Source: Paenibacillus sp. JZ16 (lineage in GTDB: Bacteria > Bacillota > Bacilli > Paenibacillales > Paenibacillaceae). From it: DNA of 64,000 nt. The stretch spans positions 4,716,001 through 4,780,000 of the forward strand of contig NZ_CP017659.1 of NCBI RefSeq assembly GCF_015326965.1. The letters are read 5' to 3'. The translations under genes and the position numbers were made by a program. This document shows positions 31,155-37,792 of the stretch, in pieces. The notes beneath the pieces are model-generated. The model ran no database searches and had not been told where the DNA came from. It worked only from the letters and a program-made list of their open reading frames with translations. The stretch's first letter is position 1. Every line of letters begins with the position of its first letter.

Positions 31155-32252
31155 ATAAAAAAGCTTTTACTTAAGAGATTGCCGTGGATCTCACTTGGAG
31201 TTATAGCTTATATACTGACAAAATACGCGCAGAACCATCAGGATTGGGCGGAAAAATATAGTAAGTCTGTCTATCCGTTATTGTCAAAAACAGTAGGATT
31301 TGTACCTTCTTGGGTCAAATTTTCTGTTAGTGAATGGCTCGTAGTGTTGGTTGTGTTACTTTTTCTATTTTATATCGTTTATTATGTGCGCAAGGTTATC
31401 ATGAGTAAAGGTGTACGTAAGATGGTAGTTTATCGTGGTACTCTAGGAATCGTTACGATCTGTAGCGTAATATATTTTTGTTATACTATTTTGGGTGGAA
31501 TAAACTATCACAGATATTCTTTTTTGTCTCATACCGAATATAAAGAGGAGAACTACAGCAAAGAGGAACTGGTCAAATTGACTAAGTCGCTTGCCGTTGA
31601 AATGGAATTGGCAAGGGAAAAGTTAGCGGATACTGATCTTTTGGCTCATGTACCAGAGGTTTTTGATTATTATGCACAACACGCAGTGTTCTCGATGCAA
31701 ATGTTATCAAAGAAATATCCTATTTTGGAGCATTCATATTCAAGACCAAAACCAGTGGCGATGTCAAAACTAATGTCGCACGCAGGGATACATGGTATTT
31801 TTGTCCCTTTTACTTATGAATCCAATATCAATGTTAATGTGCCAGTTTTCTTGGTGCCTGCTACTATGGCGCATGAATTGGCACATCAGAGTGGTTTCAT
31901 GCATGAGGATGAGGCAAATTTTATAGCTTATCTGGCATGTAAACAGCAGGATGATTCAATGATACTATACAGTGGTTTATTCCTAGCATTTGATTATTCT
32001 ATATCTGAGCTAAAAAAGGTTGATCCAGATAAGGCGTCTGATATAATGTCCAGTCTGTCCAAGGCGGTGCAGCATGATATAGAACAAAATGAGCAGTACC
32101 GGGATAAGTATGAGGGTGTTATTTCAAGTATTTCAAGAAATGTAAATGACGTATATCTGAAGGCGAATAATCAGACAGACGGTTTGAATAGCTATAGTGG
32201 TATGGTAAATTTGTTGCTGGCAGAGCAGCGAGGGATAGAGAAGTATAATTAA
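31155..32252 (+). CDS. DUF3810-like membrane protein with HExxH metalloprotease motif
   Basis: About 365 residues with membrane segments near the N-terminus (around LPWISLGVIAYIL, WLVVLVVLLFLFYIVYYV and GTLGIVTICSVIYFCYTIL), then a soluble part carrying HELAHQSGFMHEDEANF. HExxH followed by an E-containing helix suggests a zinc metallopeptidase of gluzincin type; this is inference from the motif. An excellent ribosome site, AGGAGG at 31141, is followed 8 bases later by ATA (31155), giving an N-terminus beginning KKLLLKRLPW. The first canonical in-frame start is TTG at 31179, 32 bases after the ribosome site and with none of its own. I place the start at the ATA as most likely, though a mutated ATG is possible. 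Located within the NRPS gene set; a role in maturation, resistance or immunity is only a guess. Confidence 0.8.
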   Translation: MKKLLLKRLPWISLGVIAYILTKYAQNHQDWAEKYSKSVYPLLSKTVGFVPSWVKFSVSEWLVVLVVLLFLFYIVYYVRKVIMSKGVRKMVVYRGTLGIVTICSVIYFCYTILGGINYHRYSFLSHTEYKEENYSKEELVKLTKSLAVEMELAREKLADTDLLAHVPEVFDYYAQHAVFSMQMLSKKYPILEHSYSRPKPVAMSKLMSHAGIHGIFVPFTYESNINVNVPVFLVPATMAHELAHQSGFMHEDEANFIAYLACKQQDDSMILYSGLFLAFDYSISELKKVDPDKASDIMSSLSKAVQHDIEQNEQYRDKYEGVISSISRNVNDVYLKANNQTDGLNSYSGMVNLLLAEQRGIEKYN

Positions 32253-32275
32253 ATAAAGTATAGATACTATTAGGA

Positions 32276-33025
32276 GTGAGTGAAATAAACAAAATAAAAG
32301 TATTTCCCATTCCATATGCTGGAGCATCGGTAAATGTATATTATGAATGGAAAAAACTACTGCCGGATAGATATGAATTGTTTATGAGTGAATTGGCTGG
32401 GAGAGGAACTCGATTCAGAGAGCCTTGCTACCAGTCTGTTGGTGAAGCAAGTGAAGATATCGCCAAAAGAATCATTGAACAATTAGAATATGACGATGAA
32501 TATGTTATATTTGGACACAGTATGGGAGCCTTATTGACTTATGAGATATATTATAAACTTAAGCAAATGGGAGCTAAGGAACCAAGGCATCTGTTTTTTT
32601 CTGGGCGAAATGCTCCACATATTTTTGAAGAGAGAGAAGACATTGAAAATATGACGAATGAAACTTTCTTGCTAAAGGTAGAACAATATGGGGGCATACC
32701 AGAGGAGTTTTATACCCAAGAGATTATGGATATGTTTCTTCCGATTTTGCGAGCAGATTTTATAATTTTGGACAATTATAAGTTTCAGCCCAAAGCAGAA
32801 AAAATAAGTTGTGGAATAAGCGTTTTTTATGCGGATAATGATTTTTCGACTCATATCAAAGAAATTCATAAATGGAGCGAAGTTGTTGAAGGGAATGTGA
32901 AATTTCATGAATTTAAAGGAGAACACTTTTTTTTGAATCGGTATCCTAATGATATTGTAAATACTATTGTTAAAGATACAGAGACTCAAAATATTTATTG
33001 TAGTAATGAGCGCAAAGTTTACTGA
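32276..33025 (+). CDS. Type II thioesterase (alpha/beta hydrolase), NRPS editing
   Basis: About 249 residues. It shows the usual start of this family (KVFPIPYAGAS), the nucleophile elbow FGHSMG (Ser), and a late catalytic His in GEHFFL, with an Asp in YADNDF. Stand-alone thioesterases of this kind hydrolyse misprimed or stalled groups from carrier proteins; they are typical in bacterial NRPS clusters. Start: GTG at 32276 is the first in-frame canonical codon, but it overlaps the only ribosome site (AGGAG 32272-32276). ATA at 32285 sits 8 bases downstream of that site and would give NKIKVFPIPY, the normal length for the family. The preceding gene shows the same pattern. It is the last gene of the NRPS set and is followed by stacked hairpins. 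Confidence 0.9.
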   Translation: MSEINKIKVFPIPYAGASVNVYYEWKKLLPDRYELFMSELAGRGTRFREPCYQSVGEASEDIAKRIIEQLEYDDEYVIFGHSMGALLTYEIYYKLKQMGAKEPRHLFFSGRNAPHIFEEREDIENMTNETFLLKVEQYGGIPEEFYTQEIMDMFLPILRADFIILDNYKFQPKAEKISCGISVFYADNDFSTHIKEIHKWSEVVEGNVKFHEFKGEHFFLNRYPNDIVNTIVKDTETQNIYCSNERKVY

Positions 33026-33044
33026 TATTGTACTTGAAACCCAA

Positions 33045-33094
33045 AAAAGAGGGGGGTTCTCCTCTTTTCCAGGCGATCCACCTGGATCGCCTGG
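33045..33094 (+). other. Two overlapping hairpins after the thioesterase gene
   Basis: Stem 1 pairs AAAAGAGG (33045-33052) with CCTCTTTT (33061-33068). Stem 2 pairs CCAGGCGATCCA (33069-33080) with TGGATCGCCTGG (33083-33094) and can extend into the flanking TTTT and AAAA. The TTTT at 33065-33068 can join either stem, so the two are partly exclusive. Neither is followed by a T run on the plus strand. Confidence 0.6.
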
Positions 33095-33148
33095 AAAAAC
33101 GGGGGTAATCTCCTCCTTAAATTCTATTTTTTGAATGAACTCAAATGC

Positions 33149-33219
33149 GATAAACCCTGTGCCTTTGAAAAAGTACAGGGTTTATCGACAATCTGAAGCG
33201 ACCAATATGGTCGCTTTTT
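33149..33219 (+). terminator. Terminator pair at the end of the NRPS region
   Basis: A 12-bp perfect stem (GATAAACCCTGT 33149-33160 with ACAGGGTTTATC 33175-33186) is followed by AAGCGACCA (33196-33204) pairing with TGGTCGCTT (33208-33216) and a T run to 33219. The second is a standard intrinsic terminator. From 33220 to the next gene at 33446 I see only a possible TATAAT near 33426. Confidence 0.8.
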
Positions 33220-33445
33220 GCTTATTACAGCGGTAAAAAGTGTGTGTGTTTTACTTATTCGTTATTAAGCTGTCGAGGAGAATTTTCGAATGGTAACCAT
33301 TTCATATATAATTGAACTGTCTAAGTTGAACTGAAGTCATGTTATGCCGTCAACAGCGGTCGGAAGTCACGTCTTTCGTATTGTGACTCTCCAGGCACAT
33401 CCGTGAATCTTTAGGTAACTAAATATAATTAAATGAGGGAAGCGA

Positions 33446-34456
33446 ATGAATTTTTTGCGGGAGTTTTTTTCTAACAATGTAGTAAGAAGGATTCTGTTCC
33501 TCTTACTTGTTATTTTATTGCTGTACAGCTTAAGAGGTATGCTCAATCTGCTGTTATTGCTGTTTCTTGTTACCTTCGTCATGGGACGCCTAGAGCACTT
33601 TATTACGAAGAAAATATCGAAGCTGTTTCCTATATCGCCTATTGTCGTGAATACGATATTGTATGCGGTTTTAATATTTGGGCTTGTATACGGAATTGTC
33701 AATTATGTTCCGAAGCTCATTAGTCAAATTTCCGATTTATATTTTTCCATTATCAGATTCGTGAATACACCTCAGTCGGATGAAATCGCTGAGCTTGTCT
33801 CCTCCGCGCTCGGTAAGCTGGAATTAGAGCAATACGGAAGCCAGGCATTAAATTATATTCTGAAGATAGGCAAATGGGCCGAGGTTATCATTTTTGTTAT
33901 TGTATTGAGTTACTTCTACTTAATCCAGAAGAAAACAGTCAATGACTTTACAGATAAGTTGAGCAAAAGCAAGATAAGCTGGGCTTACAATGAGTTTAAA
34001 TATTTTGGCCAAAAATTCACCTCTTCCTTCGGTAAAGTGATCGAGGTTCAACTGATGATTGCCTTAGTCAATACGATTTTAACGACTATCGGGTTGTGGA
34101 TTATGGGCTACCCTTACTTGTTCGCTCTAACGATTATGGTATTTTTACTAAGCCTTGTGCCGGTTGTCGGTGTTGTGATTTCCTTCATTCCGATCAGTAT
34201 TATCGGTTACCAGATTGGCGGTATCTCAACTGTCATTTGGGCGATTGTCATGATTTTACTTATCCATGCAGTAGAGACATACTTCTTAAATCCGAAGCTG
34301 TATGCTCACAAAACGAAGCTGCCGATGTTCTACACCTTTATTGTTCTTATTTTCTCTCAGCACTTCATGGGGATTTGGGGGCTTATTATCGGGATTCCGA
34401 TCTTTATGTTCCTGCTCGATATTTTGGAAGTCGATCAAAGCAACGCGTTATCCTAA
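33446..34456 (+). CDS. AI-2E transporter family (YtvI/PerM-like) permease
   Basis: 336 residues, strongly hydrophobic, with about seven to eight membrane segments: an N-terminal hairpin (ILFLLLVILLLYSLRG and LLLLLFLVTFVMG), a more polar central part around residues 90-140, and a C-terminal bundle including LFALTIMVFLLSLVPVVGVVISFIP and the family pattern FIVLIFSQHFMGIWGLIIGIPIFMFLLDIL. Length is normal. The ATG at 33446 has a GAGGGAAG ribosome site and a TATAAT-like box about 20 bases upstream. Family members have been linked to export of small molecules or ions; the AI-2 name comes from one E. coli member. It is monocistronic and separated from the NRPS set by terminators. Confidence 0.9.
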   Translation: MNFLREFFSNNVVRRILFLLLVILLLYSLRGMLNLLLLLFLVTFVMGRLEHFITKKISKLFPISPIVVNTILYAVLIFGLVYGIVNYVPKLISQISDLYFSIIRFVNTPQSDEIAELVSSALGKLELEQYGSQALNYILKIGKWAEVIIFVIVLSYFYLIQKKTVNDFTDKLSKSKISWAYNEFKYFGQKFTSSFGKVIEVQLMIALVNTILTTIGLWIMGYPYLFALTIMVFLLSLVPVVGVVISFIPISIIGYQIGGISTVIWAIVMILLIHAVETYFLNPKLYAHKTKLPMFYTFIVLIFSQHFMGIWGLIIGIPIFMFLLDILEVDQSNALS

Positions 34457-34824
34457 ATATTTGAGTAGACAATTGTAGCCATCAGCCCTAAAAACAAATA
34501 AGAAAAGTTAAACTTAGATGGATAAGTAAGACCTTATGGCTTCGATGTTACATTCATAACACAAGATAAAAAGATGGGGGCAATAATCCGCTTCCTCTCT
34601 TTGAGATTTCGATTATACGCATAAGCGTACCATATGTTGTTTTTTGTACGCTAACTGTATATTTTAGTCCTAAACACAATGAGGAGAGGATCGACAAGTC
34701 CAAGGGCTGGAAATGGCGGCTTCTCTTACTGAAGGTTTCATACAGCTCCCCATAAGATATCTTTACTCTAAATTCCCTCCACACTTCAGGTGGCAGATTG
34801 GCAAAAAACTTTCGCAAGAATGTT

Positions 34825-34945
34825 TTAAGATCGTCTGGTCTGGGTTTTCCCCGTGCCTGGAGGGCCTTTGATAATACTGATGGTGCTTTTTAAAGCCTGC
34901 TCAGGCGCGTTCATTGACTCAAGTTGTACCGAAACAAAGTATTGT
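34825..34945 (-). pseudogene. Fragment of SF1-type (DNA2/UvrD-like) helicase with Walker A motif
   Basis: On the minus strand a short frame reads FVSVQLESMNAPEQAL followed by ISIIKGPPGTGKTQT. This is a good match to the Q-motif and Walker A region of superfamily 1 DNA/RNA helicases (Walker A at 34843-34866). It stops at TAA (34825-34827) soon after and has no start or downstream helicase motifs. A different minus-strand frame stays open from here to 34554 (87 residues, LPPEVWREFR...), unrecognised and without a ribosome site; it may be another decayed piece. The rest of 34457-34948 shows no convincing gene. Confidence 0.5.
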
Positions 34946-34948
34946 GTA

Positions 34949-35299
34949 TTAGATCTCCGAATTGGATTGGTGCATCAGCTCTTTGATTTCAAGAAACTGT
35001 GAATTCGTTATTTGTTGGGATTGATGAAGGGCGTTCAGCTTATCTTCTATTTTTTCCATTCGAAGTTGTGTTTCTTTTTGGATTTTCTCGGTCTCCTTTT
35101 GTGTTTTAGAGTTATCCATGACGACTAAGATGGTCAGACCTGCACTAAAGATCGTTAACCCTCTAGCGATTTGATTTAAATCGATTGAATTCATGGCAAT
35201 CAGGCAATCGGCAAATCCTGCTCCTATAAGTAGGCCGCCGATCGTGACAATCCCAGTTCTTTTCCATTGGTCTGGGATGATACTTAATGGCTGTTTCAT
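34949..35299 (-). CDS. Small membrane protein with C-terminal coiled coil, function unknown
   Basis: 116 residues starting at ATG 35299 with a clear GAAGGAG ribosome site 7 bases upstream on the minus strand. Residues about 15-60 contain two hydrophobic segments (GIVTIGGLLIGAGFADCLIAM and GLTIFSAGLTILVVM). Residues 65-116 are charged and heptad-like (KTQKETEKIQKETQLRMEKIEDKLNAL), predicting a cytoplasmic coiled coil. Family not recognised. It is isolated: convergent with the permease gene to its left and divergent from the sensor-domain gene to its right. The stop TAA sits directly beside the decayed helicase fragment. Confidence 0.7.
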   Translation of the reverse strand: MKQPLSIIPDQWKRTGIVTIGGLLIGAGFADCLIAMNSIDLNQIARGLTIFSAGLTILVVMDNSKTQKETEKIQKETQLRMEKIEDKLNALHQSQQITNSQFLEIKELMHQSNSEI

Positions 35300-35568
35300 G
35301 TAGAGATCTCCTTCAGTTAGGTAGTAAACGTGAATAGGATAGCTTCATTCTATATTTAATAAAACACAGATTATGGAATAATAAAAGGAAATACATGGAG
35401 GCTCATTGCGTTGACTTTACTTCAATAAGTTCATCAGAGCCAGGTCAGTCCCTAGTCTAAAGTCTAGGTTCAGATACCCCCTAAGACGGTTATGTCAGCC
35501 AAATAAGGCGGATATAATGGACTTATAACTCGGAGCGTGACTTATGAAGCTATAAGGGGTGTTTGAAT

Positions 35569-36363
35569 ATGAAGGCAACAGAAGCGACTGGAATGGCGCG
35601 GGCAGGCAAGGTGAATTGGGTGCTTTTTAATCCAAAAACCTATGCAACGATCCTCTATTTCTTGCTATCTCTCCCGTTAGGGATTATTTATTTTACAGTA
35701 GCGATAACGGGACTAACACTATCCATCGGTTTGACTCCAATATTTATCGGAATACCGCTGTTTTTTGGAGTAGCCAAGCTGTTGAATGGGATTGTCAATT
35801 TTGAACAAAGCATGATTAGACAAATTTTAGGTTTACCTGCTCCTTCTGCTTCGTATACCTACAATCAACAGTCTGAATCTGGGCAGAATTGGTTGAAACG
35901 AATGGTGAGAGGTTTTGACGGAGGGTTATTTATTCGAAATCTGCTCCTCGTATTACTAAGATTTGTTACTGGCATCGTATTCTTTGTTATTATGGTGACG
36001 GCGATTTCACTGGGACTCGGATTAATTGCTCTTCCCGTCGTCCATATCATTTTGATGAATGAACTGCAGCTTGATATTTTGGAGAATAGCGTATTTAGTT
36101 ATTTTCATATCGATTGGACTTATAATCAGCAATATCTGCTGTACGTAGGCGTTGGCCTTATCCTGTTCTGGGTCGCGCTGCGTATCGTGAATGGGCTCAT
36201 GCAAATTCAGCGTAAGATCATGTATGTGGATGAACCCTATCAGCAGCCGTCAGTGCCGCCAATGGAAGCACCAATACATGCGTCTGTTCAGTCGCAATAT
36301 TACGACTACCCAGAGGATCACCCCGCTCAAGGGATGATGCAGCCAGCCCATAGAGAGCTTTAG
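35569..36363 (+). CDS. Sensor-domain membrane protein (stand-alone)
   Basis: 264 residues. Four hydrophobic segments arranged as two hairpins (LYFLLSLPLGIIYFTVAITGLTLSIGLTPIFIGIPLFFG; LLLVLLRFVTGIVFFVIMVTAISLGLGLIALPVVHIIL) plus one more (YLLYVGVGLILFWVALRIVNGL) resemble the membrane sensor domain that precedes kinase domains in Gram-positive sensor proteins (PF13796 type, recalled). No kinase, DNA-binding or other output domain follows; the tail is polar and Pro-rich. I chose ATG 35569, 9 bases after AAGGGG; TTG 35563 is only 3 bases away from it. No partner gene adjoins it, so its role is open. Confidence 0.8.
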   Translation: MKATEATGMARAGKVNWVLFNPKTYATILYFLLSLPLGIIYFTVAITGLTLSIGLTPIFIGIPLFFGVAKLLNGIVNFEQSMIRQILGLPAPSASYTYNQQSESGQNWLKRMVRGFDGGLFIRNLLLVLLRFVTGIVFFVIMVTAISLGLGLIALPVVHIILMNELQLDILENSVFSYFHIDWTYNQQYLLYVGVGLILFWVALRIVNGLMQIQRKIMYVDEPYQQPSVPPMEAPIHASVQSQYYDYPEDHPAQGMMQPAHREL

Positions 36364-36380
36364 AGCTCTTCTTTTTTGAA
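36352..36380 (+). terminator. Hairpin and T run after the sensor-domain gene
   Basis: GAGAGCT pairs with AGCTCTT around the stop codon and is followed by CTTTTTT. A close copy of the 3' end of this gene occurs at 37376-37401. Confidence 0.6.
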
Positions 36381-36513
36381 AATCTACTACTTGGTCCGTA
36401 TCGTCTACATTGCTTCAACAATCGAATTGGATAGACAAGTATGAAAGGTAACGAATGGAATACTCGGCGGTGTATTGTGGTTTTACACAGCCGTGGTTCG
36501 CCTCCATACACAG

Positions 36514-36545
36514 AACCCGCTCACAACAGCGGGTTTTCTTTATTT
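36514..36545 (+). terminator. Intrinsic terminator
   Basis: AACCCGCT (36514-36521) pairs with AGCGGGTT (36528-36535), followed by a T-rich tract. No gene directly precedes it, so it may remain from a lost gene. Confidence 0.7.
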
Positions 36546-36704
36546 TTGAAAAGGCAAGTGAACCCGTCGGTTGAAGGTTCTTTTGCCTATTTATGTTGAA
36601 TGGAATAAATGTTTCTTTACCCATCGTTCGTGCTCAGGTGATCACGGTGTCCGGTTTAAGTAAAAAGGGGTGCTCCATAGGTCCATAGATCGAGGTGACA
36701 CTTT

Positions 36705-36890
36705 CTACATTTCGGACTCGACGCTTTGGCTTGGCGGCCTTCCCGTAATTTTCTTGAATACCTTGGAAAAATATTTGCTGTCCGAGAAGCCCAGTTGATA
36801 GGACAAATCCGCCAGCTTCACATCGGGATTGCGGCGGAGCATCTCTTCGGCCCGCTCGACGCGCAGCTTGTTCACCAGTTGATTAAGAAG
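36705..36890 (-). pseudogene. AraC-family regulator, C-terminal HTH fragment
   Basis: About 61 codons on the minus strand encode LVNKLRVERAEEMLRR and then ADLSYQLGFSDSKYFSKVF, ending KKITGRPPSQSVESEM and a stop at 36705-36707. This is the second helix-turn-helix region of an AraC/XylS regulator. Nothing upstream encodes the rest of the protein and there is no start codon with a ribosome site. Homology breaks off at about 36880, exactly where the ATTAAGAAG intergenic repeat begins, so the gene appears truncated at a repeat junction. Confidence 0.75.
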
Positions 36891-37180
36891 GTCGTGAGGA
36901 CATAGGATCCGTTATTTACAGGAAACGGCCCTTTCCCGTGCTTATGTGGGCAGCAGAGGCCCTGCTATATGCTAAAATTCGCCCATTAAGAAGATCATGA
37001 GGACAGAGGATCCGTTATTTTACGGGAATCGGCCCATTATGGAGTTCACGCGGACATAGGATCCGCTATTGTACCATAAACACGGATTAATCCGCGATAA
37101 ATCCCGCAATAGCGGATCTCTTGTCCGCATATTGCTGCGAAATCGGTAAAAACAAGGAAATAGCGGAACCAGTGTCCTCA
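36882..37180. repeat. Cluster of interspersed GGACA-GGATCCGYTATT repeats
   Basis: Three direct copies lie at 36882-36931, 36985-37034 and 37035-37073. The first two share ATTAAGAAGRTCRTGAGGACA followed by KAGGATCCGTTATTT. Two inverted copies lie at 37106-37130 (AATAGCGGATCTCTTGTCCG) and 37156-37180 (AATAGCGGAACCAGTGTCCT). The direct and inverted sets can fold into a large structure. No protein is encoded. The segment 37181-37790 holds only the hairpins and cre-like site listed separately. Confidence 0.8.
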
Positions 37181-37284
37181 AATAACGCAAATCGATGGAC
37201 TTTAACAATACTGGATGGCGGTATCATAATGAGGGAATCTGTACGCTGCTAATCGCTGCCGAACTGAATAACAGAGTAATACAA

Positions 37285-37317
37285 AAAGCTTACGCCGTTA
37301 CATAACGGGTAAGCTTT
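37285..37317. terminator. Long hairpin, terminator-like
   Basis: AAAGCTTAC (37285-37293), one bulged G and CCGTTA pair with TAACGG and GTAAGCTTT (37303-37317) around a 2-base loop. The tail is short (AATG), so termination is uncertain. Confidence 0.5.
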
Positions 37318-37375
37318 AATGCGGTATGCCGTACATCCTGCCAAGCTACACGGTTCGCCTCCATAAAATCTATTC

Positions 37376-37440
37376 GATGCAGCCTGCCCATAGAGAGCTT
37401 TTAGAAGCTCTCTCCAAAGCGACCTTAACCGGGCGCTTTT
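37376..37440 (+). repeat. Copy of the sensor-gene 3' end with hairpins
   Basis: The bases at 37376-37401 repeat 36336-36361 (GATGCAGCC, one mismatch, GCCCATAGAG, AGCTTT). They are followed by an imperfect AGCTT/AAGCT hairpin and then a GC-rich hairpin (AAGCGACC with GGGCGCTT) and a T run to about 37443. A second short repeat, GGTTCGCCTCCATA, is shared by about 36496 and 37352. Confidence 0.6.
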
Positions 37441-37744
37441 TTCGTTTGCGTCCGGAGAAGGCTGAAATATAGCCCAATCTGCGCCTTGTATCTGCAGATT
37501 TCAGCCGTTCACGACGATGCCAACAAGGATGTTGTCCAAGAGTAGGTGTCATTTCCCTGACGAATAATCATTAACTCAGATTATCGTGAAATGCACCGGG
37601 TGTGAGAAAATGATTGTTTCGGAACTTCTTTAGCAGCTGATAAGCTGTGGGTGGAATTTCAAAATTTGTTGATTTTAAACAATGACATTGTTTTGACAGA
37701 CATGGTCCATAAGCGAGGGGGATGATAAGAAAGTTCCAATTTAT

Positions 37745-37758
37745 TGAAAACGATTACA
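37745..37758 (+). promoter_or_regulatory. cre-like CcpA site upstream of the pectate lyase gene
   Basis: TGAAAACGATTACA fits the catabolite-responsive consensus TGWAARCGYTWNCW at 13 of 14 positions. It lies 34 bases before the start codon, where CcpA binding would be expected to repress. Carbon catabolite control of a pectinase gene is plausible. No clear -35/-10 pair was identified. Confidence 0.6.
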
Positions 37759-37792
37759 AAAGTGCAAGTGAACAAAAAAAGGAGGAGATGAA

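Noticed and set aside
33290..33340. 14-codon leader peptide (ATG GTA ACC ...) with a GAGGAGA site before the AI-2E-family gene
   Set aside because: No regulatory codons or attenuator structure follow; chance occurrence is likely.
36491..36510. GGTTCGCCTCCATA as the T-arm of a tRNA gene
   Set aside because: No acceptor or anticodon arm can be formed around it; the motif recurs near 37352, so it belongs to an intergenic repeat.
36882..37180. Repeat cluster as a CRISPR array
   Set aside because: The units vary in length and orientation, spacers are irregular, and no cas genes are present.
37694..37728. TTGACA as the -35 box of the pectate lyase promoter
   Set aside because: The nearest -10-like sequence (TGATAA) is about 23 bases away, too far for a standard sigma-A promoter.
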